64,000 bases of DNA, taken from the NCBI GenBank assembly GCA_963809245.1, contig CAWEIU010000011.1, positions 62,001 to 126,000 on the forward strand, given 5' to 3'. The notes under the pieces were generated by a model that saw only the letters and a list, made by a program, of their open reading frames with translations, did no database searches and was not told where the DNA came from. Source of the stretch: Roseiarcus sp963809245. Its GTDB lineage: Bacteria > Pseudomonadota > Alphaproteobacteria > Rhizobiales > Beijerinckiaceae. The position numbers and the translations under genes were made by a program. Of this stretch, positions 9,435 to 19,955 are shown piece by piece. The stretch's first letter is position 1. The number at the start of each line of letters is the position of its first letter.

Positions 9435-10963
9435 TGGATATCCGCGCCGCTGAAATTTCCTCCATTCTCAAGAGCCAAATCGCCAATTTCGGCAACGAGG
9501 CCGAAGTCACCGAGGTGGGCCAGGTCCTGTCGGTGGGCGACGGCATTGCGCGCGCCTACGGCCTCGACAAGGTTCAGGCCGGCGAAATGGTCGAGTTCGA
9601 GAACGGCACGCGCGGCATGGCGCTCAACCTCGAGAGCGACAACGTCGGCATCGTCATTTTCGGCTCGGACCGCGAGATCAAAGAGGGCCAGACCGTCAAG
9701 CGGACCGGCGCGATCGTCGACGTTCCGGTCGGCAAGGAGCTGCTCGGCCGCGTCGTCGACGCGCTCGGCAATCCGATCGACGGCAAGGGTCCTATCAACG
9801 CCGCCAAGCGCGCGCGCGTGGACGTCAAGGCGCCCGGCATCATTCCCCGCCAGTCGGTGCATGAGCCGATGGCGACCGGCCTCAAGGCGATCGACGCGCT
9901 GATCCCGATCGGCCGCGGCCAGCGCGAGCTCATCATCGGCGACCGCCAGACCGGCAAGACCGCCATCGCGCTCGACACGATCCTCAACCAGAAGCCGCTG
10001 AACCAGGGCAACGACGAGAGCCAGAAGCTCTACTGCGTCTATGTCGCGGTCGGCCAGAAGCGCTCGACCGTCGCGCAATTCGTCAAGGTGCTCGAGGAGA
10101 ACGGCGCGCTCGAATATTCGATCGTCGTCGCCGCGACCGCCTCGGACGCCGCGCCGATGCAGTTCCTCGCGCCCTTCTCGGGCTGCGCGATGGGCGAGTT
10201 CTTCCGCGACAACGGCATGCACGCCGTCATCATCTACGACGATCTCTCCAAGCAGGCGGTCGCCTACCGCCAGATGTCGCTGCTGCTGCGCCGCCCGCCG
10301 GGCCGCGAAGCCTATCCCGGCGACGTGTTCTATTTGCACTCCCGCCTGCTCGAGCGCGCCGCCAAGCTCAACAAGGAGAACGGCTCGGGCTCGCTGACCG
10401 CGCTGCCCGTCATCGAAACCCAGGCGAACGACGTCTCAGCCTACATCCCGACCAACGTGATCTCGATCACCGACGGCCAGATCTTCCTCGAGACCGATCT
10501 CTTCTACCAGGGCATCCGCCCGGCGGTGAACGTCGGCCTGTCGGTGTCGCGCGTCGGCTCCTCGGCGCAGACGAAGGCGACCAAGAAGGTCGCCGGCAAG
10601 ATCAAGGGCGAGCTCGCGCAGTATCGCGAGATGGCGGCCTTTGCGCAGTTCGGCTCCGACCTCGACGCCGTCACGCAGCGCCTGCTCAACCGCGGCGCGC
10701 GCCTGACCGAACTCCTGAAGCAGGCGCAGTTCTCGCCGCTGAAGATGGAAGAGCAGGTCATCTCGATCTACGCCGGCGTCAACGGCTATCTCGACAAGCT
10801 GCCGGTCGAGAAGGTTCGCCCCTTCGAGGACGGTCTGCTCGCCACTCTGCGCAGCAAGCAGCCGGAGATCCTCGAATCGATCCGCACCACGCGCGACTTG
10901 ACGAGCGAGACCGAGGCCAAGCTCAAGGCGGTCGTGGACGCCTTCGCCGCCAGTTTCGCCTGA
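9434..10963 (+). CDS. atpA: F1F0 ATP synthase subunit alpha
   Basis: The 509-residue alpha subunit is the non-catalytic nucleotide-binding partner in the F1 hexamer. The N-terminal beta-barrel domain (VGDGIARAYGLDKVQAGEMV) is followed by the P-loop GDRQTGKT at about residues 169-176 and the C-terminal helical domain. The family signature PAVNVGLSVSRVGSSAQ is complete. The length fits the family exactly. It overlaps atpH by one base and is followed by atpG after 28 bases. Confidence 0.98.
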   Translation: MDIRAAEISSILKSQIANFGNEAEVTEVGQVLSVGDGIARAYGLDKVQAGEMVEFENGTRGMALNLESDNVGIVIFGSDREIKEGQTVKRTGAIVDVPVGKELLGRVVDALGNPIDGKGPINAAKRARVDVKAPGIIPRQSVHEPMATGLKAIDALIPIGRGQRELIIGDRQTGKTAIALDTILNQKPLNQGNDESQKLYCVYVAVGQKRSTVAQFVKVLEENGALEYSIVVAATASDAAPMQFLAPFSGCAMGEFFRDNGMHAVIIYDDLSKQAVAYRQMSLLLRRPPGREAYPGDVFYLHSRLLERAAKLNKENGSGSLTALPVIETQANDVSAYIPTNVISITDGQIFLETDLFYQGIRPAVNVGLSVSRVGSSAQTKATKKVAGKIKGELAQYREMAAFAQFGSDLDAVTQRLLNRGARLTELLKQAQFSPLKMEEQVISIYAGVNGYLDKLPVEKVRPFEDGLLATLRSKQPEILESIRTTRDLTSETEAKLKAVVDAFAASFA

Positions 10964-10991
10964 TCCTTCGCCTCTCTAGCCGAGTCTCGCG

Positions 10992-11861
10992 ATGCCGTCC
11001 CTAAAGGACCTGAGAAACCGGATCACCTCCGTCAAGTCGACGCAGAAGATCACCAAGGCCATGCAGATGGTCGCCGTGTCCAAGCTGCGCCGCGCGCAGG
11101 CCGCGGTCGAGGCCGCCCGACCCTACGCCGAGCGCGTGGAGACGGTGCTCGCCAATCTCGCCGGAGGGGTCGCCGAAGGCTCCCAGGCGCCGCGGCTGCT
11201 TTCCGGCAGCGGCTCGGAGCAGACGCATCTCCTCGTCGTCTGCACCGGCGAACGCGGTCTCTGCGGCGCCTTCAACACCTCGATCGTGCGCCTCGCGCGC
11301 GATCGCGCCAATGCGCTCACCCAGGCGGGCAAGACCGTCAAGATCCTCTGCGTCGGCAAGAAGGGCTACGACCAGCTTCGCCGCACGCATGAGCGCGCCA
11401 TCATCGAGCTGATCGATCTGCGCAGCGTGCGCACGATCACTTATGAGACCGCCGGGCCGATCGCCAAGAAGGTGGTCGAGCTGTTCGAAGCCGGCGAGTT
11501 CGATGTCTGCACGCTATTCTATGCGAAATACAAGTCGGTGATCTCGCAAATCCCGACCGCGCAGCAGTTGATTCCGCCGGAACTCGGCCCGAAGGACGAG
11601 CTTGCGCCGGTCTACGATTACGAGCCTGAGGAAGGCGAGATTCTCACCCAGTTGCTGCCGCAGGCGGTGACGGTGCGCATCTACCGGGCGCTGCTCGAGA
11701 ACATGGCGTCGTTCTTCGGCGCGCAGATGAGCGCGATGGACAATGCGACCCGCAACGCCGGCGAGATGGTGAAGAAGTATACGCTTCGCTACAACCGCAC
11801 GCGCCAGGCGATGATCACCAAGGAACTGATCGAGATTATTTCAGGCGCCGAGGCGCTCTGA
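10992..11861 (+). CDS. atpG: F1F0 ATP synthase subunit gamma
   Basis: The gamma subunit (289 residues) is the central rotating stalk of F1. The N-terminal helix has MPSLKDLRNRITSVKSTQKITKAM, and the C-terminal helix has the signature MDNATRNAGEMVKKYTLRYNRTRQA, which together form the coiled coil inside the alpha/beta ring. The middle Rossmann-like part includes CTGERGLCGAFNTSIV. It is the third gene of the operon, with short intergenic gaps on both sides. Confidence 0.97.
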   Translation: MPSLKDLRNRITSVKSTQKITKAMQMVAVSKLRRAQAAVEAARPYAERVETVLANLAGGVAEGSQAPRLLSGSGSEQTHLLVVCTGERGLCGAFNTSIVRLARDRANALTQAGKTVKILCVGKKGYDQLRRTHERAIIELIDLRSVRTITYETAGPIAKKVVELFEAGEFDVCTLFYAKYKSVISQIPTAQQLIPPELGPKDELAPVYDYEPEEGEILTQLLPQAVTVRIYRALLENMASFFGAQMSAMDNATRNAGEMVKKYTLRYNRTRQAMITKELIEIISGAEAL

Positions 11862-11913
11862 GCCAACCGATCGCGCGAGCGGTCTTCAGGAATTGAAGCG
11901 AGGACGTCAAGAA

Positions 11914-13350
<1,437 letters not shown>

Positions 13351-13374
13351 TCGCCGCGCACAGAGGGCGACCCC

Positions 13375-13770
13375 ATGGCCAGCTTTCACTTTGAACTCGT
13401 CTCGCCGGACAAGCTCGTCTTCAGCGGACCGGCCGAGTCGGTGCTCGTGCCGGGCAGCGAGGGCGACTTCGTCGTCCTCAAGGACCACGCGCCGGTGTTG
13501 GCTGCGCTGCGCCCCGGGGTCGTCGCCTTCGAGGAAGCGGCAGGCAAGCAAGTCAGGATTTTCGTTCGCGGCGGCTTCGCCGACGTGAGCGCGGCCGGGC
13601 TCATCCTGCTCGCCGAGACCGCGATTCCCGAGGGCGAGGTCGACACCGCGCATCTCGACCAGGAAATCCGCAACGCCGAGGAAGACCTCGCCGACGCGCC
13701 CGACGAGCAGAAGCGCATTTGGCAGGAAAAGCTCGACCGGCTGCGCGAGCTCAGGAGCGCGATGCGCTGA
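13375..13770 (+). CDS. atpC: F1F0 ATP synthase subunit epsilon
   Basis: The epsilon subunit (131 residues) is part of the central stalk and modulates ATP hydrolysis. The N-terminal beta-sandwich is typical (FHFELVSPDKLVFSGPAESVLVPGSEGDFVVL), and the C-terminal helical part is shorter than in E. coli, as is common in alphaproteobacteria. It is the last gene of the operon, 24 bases after atpD, and is followed by a strong intrinsic terminator. Confidence 0.95.
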   Translation: MASFHFELVSPDKLVFSGPAESVLVPGSEGDFVVLKDHAPVLAALRPGVVAFEEAAGKQVRIFVRGGFADVSAAGLILLAETAIPEGEVDTAHLDQEIRNAEEDLADAPDEQKRIWQEKLDRLRELRSAMR

Positions 13771-13789
13771 GCGATTGACGTCGATCTGG

Positions 13790-13824
13790 CCGCCGCGAAC
13801 TTGGTTTTGCGGCGGTTTTGTTTT
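13790..13824 (+). terminator. intrinsic terminator of the atpHAGDC operon
   Basis: A perfect seven-base stem (CCGCCGC with GCGGCGG) encloses a 12-base loop and is followed directly by TTTTGTTTT, about 20 bases after the atpC stop codon. Confidence 0.85.
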
Positions 13825-13846
13825 GCGGCCGCTCGGCGCCTGCCGG

Positions 13847-14040
13847 CTAGAGCTTTCTGCAGTTACGTGGAACCGTCTTTGCGAGCGGAGCGAAGCAATC
13901 CAGCGATCGAGGTCTCGCAAGAAAGTCGCGAGTCGTACCGTTAGCGCCTCAGTCGGCCGACGCCTCGATCTCTGGATCGCCGCGCTTCGCTCGCGATGAC
14001 GACAGGGGTCTGGTTCAACCTAACGACAGCGTGCCCTGGG
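13847..14040. repeat. MITE-like repeat, copy A (about 194 bp)
   Basis: This is one of three long copies (the others at 17071 and, split, at 30157/33056). It starts CTAGAGCTTTCTGCAGTTAC and ends near GACAGCGTGCCCTGGG. Inside, GCGAGCGGAGCGAAGCAATC pairs with the complementary segment ending GCGCTTCGCTCGC, so most of the element can fold into one hairpin. It carries no gene. Copy B, with cleaner ends, shows imperfect terminal inverted repeats beginning CTAGGGC. Confidence 0.8.
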
Positions 14041-14222
14041 CTAAGATGAGGGCTAACGGCGAGGCCTATCCAGCCGCTCGTCCTGTGGCGCCGCGAAGCG
14101 GCCTCGAAGGACGGCTCCAGAAGGAGGGGACGGCCAGCCCGTGCGCCGCGCGGCGGAGGCTATCCTTCCCCGCCCGAAAGTGCTTTAAGCTCCGCCGTAT
14201 AGCTCTAGGAGGATGGCTCGCA

Positions 14223-14462
14223 ATGGCCGATCACGCGATTCCGCATTTCCACAACGAACCGGGCGTCGCCACGATCCGGGTCGGGGTCAAGGAATTCATG
14301 TGCACGGGCGCCAAGCCGCCGTTCGACCATCCGCACATCTTCATCGACATGGGCGACGATACGGAGGCGGTCTGCTCCTATTGCTCGACCCGCTTCGTCT
14401 ACGAGCCCTCCCTCGGCGCGCACTCCGTCCCGCCCGAGTGCGAATTTCACGACGCCGCCTAA
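14223..14462 (+). CDS. CHCC zinc-finger domain protein (NDUFS6-like)
   Basis: A 79-residue protein with the zf-CHCC layout: an early Cys (EFMCTGAKPPFDHPHIFIDMG), then VCSYCSTRFVY and a closing PPECEFH. Bacterial proteins of this type resemble the zinc-binding part of the mitochondrial complex I subunit NDUFS6; their role in bacteria is not settled. The ATG at 14223 follows an excellent AGGAGG. The gene almost abuts the FAD monooxygenase (GTG at 14467), so the two may be co-transcribed. The 450 bases upstream hold the atp terminator and repeat copy A. Confidence 0.88.
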   Translation: MADHAIPHFHNEPGVATIRVGVKEFMCTGAKPPFDHPHIFIDMGDDTEAVCSYCSTRFVYEPSLGAHSVPPECEFHDAA

Positions 14463-14466
14463 GATT

Positions 14467-15645
14467 GTGACGCGCCGCGCGCTCATCGCCGGCGCCGGCA
14501 TTGGCGGGTTGACCGCCGCGCTGGCGCTCGCGCGGCGGGATTTTGCGGTCGACGTCTTCGAGCGGGCGCCGGCCTTGCAGGAAATCGGCGCCGGGCTCCA
14601 GCTCTCTCCCAATGCGACGCGCATCCTTGCGCGCCTCGGCGTGTTGGAGCGCGTGCGCGCGCTGGCGACGGAGCCGGGCGCGGTTCGCCTGCTTCGCGGC
14701 GCCGACGGCGCCGAACTGGCGCGGCTTCCGCTCGAGGACGCCGAGCGGCGCTGGGGCGCTCCCTATCTCATCGTCCATCGCGCCGACCTACAACGCGCGC
14801 TCGCCGACGCCGCCGCGACGTCGACGATCGCGCTGCATCTCGAAACCGCCGTCGCCGGGGTGGGCCTCGAAGACCAAGGCGTTGCGATCGGCCTGAAGCG
14901 CGGCCCCGTAACGATGCGCGAAAGAGGCGACGTTCTCGTTGGCGCCGACGGCCTTCGCTCCCTCGTTCGCGAGCGGCTCGGCCTGGGCGCCGCCAACGCT
15001 CCGGAATTCATAGGGCGGATGGCGTTCCGCGCGACGATCGAATCACGCGAGGTCGCGGCGCGCTGGAGCGAGCGAGAGGTTACGCTGCGGCTCGGCGCCA
15101 AGGCGCATCTCGTCCATTATCCGCTGCGGGGCGGCTCCATCGTCAATCTGGTCGCGGTGATCGAATCGAAGGGACGCGCCGATCAAGCCGATCCCTGGGA
15201 CGGCGCCGCCGACGTCGATGCTTTGCAGCGGGCTTTCCAGGACTGGTCGCAGGACGCCCGCGCTCTCATCGGCGCCGCGCAGAACTGGCGCGCTTGGCCC
15301 CTGTTCGTCCGCCCACCGCTGCCACACTTTGCGATGGGCCGGATCGCGCTGATCGGCGATGCCGCGCATCCAATGACGCCCTTCCTCGCCCAGGGCGCGG
15401 CGCAGGCGATCGAGGACGCGCAAACGCTCGCCCGCCGCCTCGCGGAGACGCAAAACGTCGCCGCCGCGCTGTTCGCCTATTCGAACGACCGCGTCGAGCG
15501 GGCGACCCGCGTGCAACGCGAGGCGCTGACGCAGGGGCGCATCTATCACATGAGCGGCCCGCTCGCGCTGGCGCGGGACCTTGCCATGCGCGCGCTGGGC
15601 CCCAAGCGACTGCTGCAGCGCTACGATTGGCTCTACGCGGCGTAA
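14467..15645 (+). CDS. FAD-dependent aromatic-ring monooxygenase (salicylate hydroxylase-like)
   Basis: A 392-residue class A flavoprotein monooxygenase. It has the Rossmann motif GAGIGG at about 9-14, IGAGLQLSPNATRIL, the DG motif region VGADGLRSLVRERLG, and the second FAD motif ALIGDAAHPMTPFLAQGAAQAIEDA. The family uses NAD(P)H and oxygen to hydroxylate aromatic or polyene substrates. Its neighbour benE, a benzoate-type symporter, makes an aromatic acid a reasonable guess, but the two genes are convergent. The start is GTG, four bases after the preceding stop codon. Confidence 0.85.
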   Translation: MTRRALIAGAGIGGLTAALALARRDFAVDVFERAPALQEIGAGLQLSPNATRILARLGVLERVRALATEPGAVRLLRGADGAELARLPLEDAERRWGAPYLIVHRADLQRALADAAATSTIALHLETAVAGVGLEDQGVAIGLKRGPVTMRERGDVLVGADGLRSLVRERLGLGAANAPEFIGRMAFRATIESREVAARWSEREVTLRLGAKAHLVHYPLRGGSIVNLVAVIESKGRADQADPWDGAADVDALQRAFQDWSQDARALIGAAQNWRAWPLFVRPPLPHFAMGRIALIGDAAHPMTPFLAQGAAQAIEDAQTLARRLAETQNVAAALFAYSNDRVERATRVQREALTQGRIYHMSGPLALARDLAMRALGPKRLLQRYDWLYAA

Positions 15646-15735
15646 GCTCGCTAACCCTGTCGCCCTCGCGAAGGCGGGGGCCCAGATCGCCGTCGCAGGC
15701 TCTTCAAGCAAAGCACAGCGGGCCGACGAAAGCGC

Positions 15736-16923
15736 TCAGCCAGACTTGCCCGCCACGCGCCCCTCCGTCGCCCCCGCTCGCGTCAGCACCAGGATGGCGC
15801 CGCCGGCGAGCAGTCCCCAGAAGGCCCCGCCGATACCATAAAACCCGACGCCGGAGGCCGCGACGAGAAAGGTCGCGAGCGCCGCCTCGCGCTCTGAGGG
15901 GTTCGCGAGCGCATTGTGCAGCGCACCGCCGAAGGCGCTTAGCAACGCAAGGCCCGCCACCGCCTCGACGAGAATGGGCGATCCCGCGACGAAATGCGTG
16001 ACGCCGCCGGTGAGAAAGCCGAACACGACATAGGCCACCCCCGCCGTCGTCGCCGCGATCCAGCGCTTTTTCGGATCGGGCGAAGCCTCCGATGAAGCGC
16101 ACATCGCCGCGGTGATCGCGCTGAGGTTGACCGCAATGCCGCCGAAGGGGGCGGCGGCGAGCGTGAAGACGCCGGTCGTCGCGATCAACGGCCCCGGCTC
16201 GGGCCGGTAGCCGTAGGCGGACAGCACCGCGATGCCCGGCAGATTCTGCGAGGCCATCGTCACAATGAAGAGCGGCAGCGCAAGCGACACGATCGCGTGG
16301 AGCGAGAAGGTCGGCGTCGTCCACGCCCATTGCGGCATGAGCTCCGCGACGCCCACGCCCGGCCCGTGGCCGGAATAGGCGATCATGACGCCGGCGACGA
16401 TCGCCGCCGCTGGGGTCGCATACAGCCGCTTCCATCGCGAGACGACGAGCCAGGTGAGGACGATGGCGGCCGTCGCAGACGGCGCTTCGATCAGCCCTTT
16501 GATCGGCGCGAGGCAGAGGCCGAACAGGATGCCGGCGAGCATGGCGTTGGCGAGCGGCGAGGGAATTGCGGCGACGAGGCGCCCGAAAGGCTTGATGAGG
16601 CCCGCCGCCGTGATCAGCACGCCAACGACGAGAAAGGCGCCGACCGCGGCGGGAAATCCGCCCGGCGTCGCGCCCGTGGCGGCGAGCAACGCGGCGCCCG
16701 GCGTCGACCAGGCGGCCGACACCGGCATGCGCGTCCAAAGGCTGAGGCCGACGCCCGCCAGGCCCATCCCGATCGACAGCGCCATCAGGCCCGAGGCAGC
16801 CTGCGCGTCGGTGGCGCCGACAGCGCCGAGCCCTTTGAGGATCACCGCGAAGGTGCTGGCGAAGCCGACAAAAGCGGTGACGAGCCCTGCCGTGGCGGGC
16901 TGAAGAAAGCTGTGCTTGCTCAT
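15736..16923 (-). CDS. benE: benzoate/H+ symporter, BenE family
   Basis: The product has 395 residues and about twelve membrane helices. It matches BenE proteins in length and motifs: TRMPVSAAWSTPGAALLAATG, the PSPLANAMLAGILFG segment, and FGGIAVNLSAITAAMC in the second half. BenE carriers take up benzoate with protons through the inner membrane; related members may carry other substrates, so the specificity is inferred. It is convergent with the FAD monooxygenase gene, with 90 bases between the stops. Confidence 0.85.
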   Translation of the reverse strand: MSKHSFLQPATAGLVTAFVGFASTFAVILKGLGAVGATDAQAASGLMALSIGMGLAGVGLSLWTRMPVSAAWSTPGAALLAATGATPGGFPAAVGAFLVVGVLITAAGLIKPFGRLVAAIPSPLANAMLAGILFGLCLAPIKGLIEAPSATAAIVLTWLVVSRWKRLYATPAAAIVAGVMIAYSGHGPGVGVAELMPQWAWTTPTFSLHAIVSLALPLFIVTMASQNLPGIAVLSAYGYRPEPGPLIATTGVFTLAAAPFGGIAVNLSAITAAMCASSEASPDPKKRWIAATTAGVAYVVFGFLTGGVTHFVAGSPILVEAVAGLALLSAFGGALHNALANPSEREAALATFLVAASGVGFYGIGGAFWGLLAGGAILVLTRAGATEGRVAGKSG

Positions 16924-17070
16924 GGGGTCGATCTTTGCTCGGCGAATCGCGTGTCGCGCGAGAGCTTAGCGCGGGCGGCGAAGGAGCGATGCCGATTTTT
17001 CGGCGGCGGCGCTCGAATCTAATGCTTGGATTGGCACCCGAGCCGTGGCTCGGCATCTCGTTGACGTCCA

Positions 17071-17263
17071 CTAGGGCGTTCTACAGTTACGTGGAACCGT
17101 CTTTGCGAGCGGAGCGAAGCAATCCAGCGATCGAGGTCTCGCCAGCAAGTCGCGAGTCGTTCCGTGGGCGCCTCAATCGGCGGACGCCTCGATCTCTGGA
17201 TCGCCGCGCTTCGCTCGCGATGACGACAGGGGTCCGGCTAAACCTAACGACAGCATGCCCTAG
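17071..17263. repeat. MITE-like repeat, copy B (193 bp, complete)
   Basis: This copy begins CTAGGGCGTTCTACAGTTAC and ends ACGACAGCATGCCCTAG, so its ends are imperfect inverted repeats (16 of 22 positions match, the outer seven exactly). The interior holds the same long hairpin as copy A and is about 95% like it by eye. It fills most of the 377-base gap between benE and the RMD1-family gene; nothing else is seen there. Confidence 0.85.
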
Positions 17264-17300
17264 CGCCGCGACGAGGCCGGGGCTCGGGTGACCGCCCGGC

Positions 17301-18119
17301 TCACCGTCCGTGCGAGGCGAGATAGATCTGGAACATCGAGGCGATCAGCTCGAAGACGATCAGCACGACGACCGTCGCCTCGAGGCGCGTCGCGCGGTCG
17401 GCGTCGATGATTTCCGTGAGCGCGTGCGCGGTCTCGACGATCACGTCGAGTTTGCGCTTGAGCGCGCCGGCGCGCTCTTTGAGCTCGTATTCGTCCTCGA
17501 GGCGCGCGTAGAGCCGCTCGAGATCCGGACGATCCCAGAGAATGTCGGGCTTCTCCTCCACCGCGACGCGGCCGGAGACGCGATGCTGGGCGAGCAGCGC
17601 CTGCCCGATGAGGCGCAGCATCGCGCGGCGCCGGAATGGCGGCTTGCCCGACTTGGCGAGCTGGAAAGCGAACGGCTCGATGACGTCGAACACCGCGTTG
17701 ACCTCGCGCTCGTCGCGCGTCAGCGCCACCGTCTTGGCGAGCGCGTCGGCGATGACGAGAAAGCGCGGCGGCGAGAAATCCTTGACGCGGATCGGCCCGG
17801 TGGTCTCGGCCGCGGCCTCGCTTTCAGGGGCGATTTCGAACACGGCCGTTTCATCGTCGCCGCGGGCGCGCGTCCCGCTGACGCGCGCCCTGAGCTTGGC
17901 GAGCGTGTCCTCTTCCTCGAGCGGCGTCAGGCCCATCATCACGGCGACGCCAAAGCGAAACAGGGCGACCATCCCGGTCGATCCCACCCGGAAGGCGAGC
18001 GGCACCGAGGAGATCATGTCCGGCCGCTCGAGCCCGCCGGTGTCGATCCGCTCGCCGACAATGAGGGCGCGCGCCGTCACGCGGGTTGGCGCGTCGATCT
18101 GGCGAGCGGCTTCGTTCAT
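17301..18119 (-). CDS. RMD1/DUF155 family membrane-anchored protein
   Basis: A 272-residue protein of the RMD1/YagE (DUF155) family. The N-terminal half has VGSTGMVALFRFGVAVMMGL, then a long alpha-helical part (ILWDRPDLERLYARLEDEYELKER) and a C-terminal membrane anchor ATVVVLIVFELIASMFQIYL. Eukaryotic members act in mitochondrial organisation; the bacterial role is unknown. The orientation predicts a tail-anchored inner-membrane protein. It lies 45 bases after the carbonic anhydrase stop codon on the same strand, so the two may form an operon. Confidence 0.8.
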   Translation of the reverse strand: MNEAARQIDAPTRVTARALIVGERIDTGGLERPDMISSVPLAFRVGSTGMVALFRFGVAVMMGLTPLEEEDTLAKLRARVSGTRARGDDETAVFEIAPESEAAAETTGPIRVKDFSPPRFLVIADALAKTVALTRDEREVNAVFDVIEPFAFQLAKSGKPPFRRRAMLRLIGQALLAQHRVSGRVAVEEKPDILWDRPDLERLYARLEDEYELKERAGALKRKLDVIVETAHALTEIIDADRATRLEATVVVLIVFELIASMFQIYLASHGR

Positions 18120-18164
18120 GTTGCGATTCTACGCCGCCGGGGAACGTGACGCCACCCCAGGCCC

Positions 18165-18770
18165 CTATTCGACCGAATGCACGCCGTCCGCATCGATGCG
18201 CGACAGCACGCCGGTATGAATGTCGAACCGGTAGCCGTGCAGCGTCAGCCTCCCCGCGGCGACGGCCTCCGCCACCCAGGGGAAATCCATCAGATTGGCG
18301 AGCGAGAGCCGCACGACGGCCGCCTCGATTTCTTCCAGGCGCTGGGTTTCGTCGCCGCGCGCCGCGCTGATCGCGGGTTTGGCGATGTCCACCCACGAGG
18401 CCACGAAATCGCGCGCCTCCGCCGGCGCGCCCAGCGCCATGGCGCGCACGCCGCCGCATTGCGCGTGGCCGAGCACGACCAGGCGCGACACTTTGAGCAC
18501 CCGGACGCCGAACTCGATCGCGGCGCTGGTGCCGTGATGACTGCCGGTCCCCGGCTCGTAGGGCGGCACGATGCCGGCGATGTTGCGCACGACGAACATC
18601 TCGCCCGGCACGGCGCCGAAGACGGTTTGCGGATCGACGCGCGAGTCCGAGCAGGAGATCACCATCGTCTCGGGGCTCTGGCCCCAGCGCGCCAGCGCCT
18701 CATAGCGGGCGCGTTCGGCGGGCCAGATCTCTTTGCGGAAGCGGCGATAGCCTTCGAGCAGGGGGTCCAT
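18165..18770 (-). CDS. beta-class carbonic anhydrase
   Basis: A 201-residue enzyme that interconverts CO2 and bicarbonate. The zinc site is complete: Cys40 in CSDSRVDP with Asp42 and Arg44, then His102 and Cys105 in GHAQCGG. The motif RNIAGIVPPYE follows the usual position. The ATG at 18770 (MDPLLEGYRRFR) starts where the family starts; an upstream ATG at 18881 would add 37 residues without homology and run into the promoter region of the divergent SDR gene. Confidence 0.94.
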   Translation of the reverse strand: MDPLLEGYRRFRKEIWPAERARYEALARWGQSPETMVISCSDSRVDPQTVFGAVPGEMFVVRNIAGIVPPYEPGTGSHHGTSAAIEFGVRVLKVSRLVVLGHAQCGGVRAMALGAPAEARDFVASWVDIAKPAISAARGDETQRLEEIEAAVVRLSLANLMDFPWVAEAVAAGRLTLHGYRFDIHTGVLSRIDADGVHSVE

Positions 18771-18913
18771 GATCACCGGAGGATAGAGGGCGCGTTTTCG
18801 CGCCGCAACTAAACAGCGGACCGCCGGCATGGCAAGCCGCCTCGGCTTGCCGGACGGAAGCGTGCGCGGTAGGGTCGCCAATCACGGCCGAAAGCCGCAA
18901 AATGGGGCTGCGC

Positions 18914-19741
18914 ATGGCGAACGCCCAGACCAAGACCGTCGTTGTCACGGGCGCGAGCAGCGGCATCGGCCGAGCCGCCGCCCAGCTCTTTCGCGACAAA
19001 GGCTGGAACGTCGCCGCGACGATGCGCAATCCCGCCGCCGAGCGGGAACTCGCGGAATCCGCCCAGCTCAAGCTCATCCCGCTCGACGTTCAGGATCCCG
19101 ACGGCCCGCGTGACGCGGTCTCGCAAACGCTCGCCGCGTTCGGACGCATCGACGTATGGCTCAACAACGCCGGCTATGGCGCTTTCGGCCCGGTCGAGGC
19201 AGGATCGCGCGAACAAATCGCGCGACAGTTCGACGTCAACGTCTTCGGGCTGATCGCCTGCGTGCAGGCGGTGGCGCCGCATTTCCGCGCCAACCGCGCC
19301 GGCGTGCTGATCAATGTCTCCTCCATCGGCGGCTTGATGACGCTGCCGTCCTTCAGCGTCTACAACGCGTCGAAATTCGCGGTGGAAGGCCTCTCCGAGG
19401 GTCTGTGGTACGAATTGGGCGCCTTCGGGATCAAAGTGAAGCTGGTCGAACCCGGTGCGATCGCCACCGATTTCGGCGGCCGTTCGATGGACGCCTGGGA
19501 GATTTCTGCCCTGCCCGACTACGCCCCCTTCATGGAGAAGGTGAAGGCGGCGCGCAGCCGCTACACCAAGAACGCGGCCCCGCCCGAAGTCGTCGCCGAG
19601 GTCATCTACCGCGCGGCGACCGACGGCAGCGACCGCCTGCGCTACCTCGCCGGCCCCGACGCGAAGCGCACCGTCCCGCTCCGCCGGCTGCTCGGCTCGC
19701 AAATGCAGATGCGGCTAGTGAAGCGAGTGTTTGGGGTGTGA
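18914..19741 (+). CDS. SDR family NAD(P)-dependent oxidoreductase
   Basis: A classical short-chain dehydrogenase of about 275 residues. The cofactor motif TGASSGIG is near residue 13, NNAG in the middle, the catalytic Ser in INVSSIGG and the YxxxK motif in VYNASKFAVEG. The C-terminus (RRLLGSQMQMRLVKRVFGV) is that of the subgroup often annotated as oxidoreductases of unknown substrate. An ATG at 18902 is also possible; 18914 gives MANAQTKTVVV. It is divergent from the carbonic anhydrase. Confidence 0.88.
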   Translation: MANAQTKTVVVTGASSGIGRAAAQLFRDKGWNVAATMRNPAAERELAESAQLKLIPLDVQDPDGPRDAVSQTLAAFGRIDVWLNNAGYGAFGPVEAGSREQIARQFDVNVFGLIACVQAVAPHFRANRAGVLINVSSIGGLMTLPSFSVYNASKFAVEGLSEGLWYELGAFGIKVKLVEPGAIATDFGGRSMDAWEISALPDYAPFMEKVKAARSRYTKNAAPPEVVAEVIYRAATDGSDRLRYLAGPDAKRTVPLRRLLGSQMQMRLVKRVFGV

Positions 19742-19955
19742 GGGAGGTCCCGACCGCGCAGTGATCGCTAGCCATTCGCCCGCCACGCCACGCGCGCACG
19801 CTCTTGCGCCCATCCGCCCTTTCGCATACAAGCGCCCGTCCATCCGAACCGCCCGGCCGTTAGGGCTGCCGTGGCGGTTCTTTTCGCTCATTCCGATGCG
19901 AACGGACCGCGAGGTCCGACAAACTCAAAAAGGGCGACAAGCCCAGGAGAGCCAA

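Noticed and set aside
8912..10339. A long minus-strand frame opposite atpH and atpA
   Set aside because: It is a product of strong third-position G+C in atpA; there is no homology and no start signal.
15650..15700. A partial copy of the CCCGCGAAAGCGGGG-type repeat between the monooxygenase and benE
   Set aside because: Only one arm (CGCGAAGGCGGGGGCCCAGA) is recognisable and no second arm was found, so it is not listed as a repeat.
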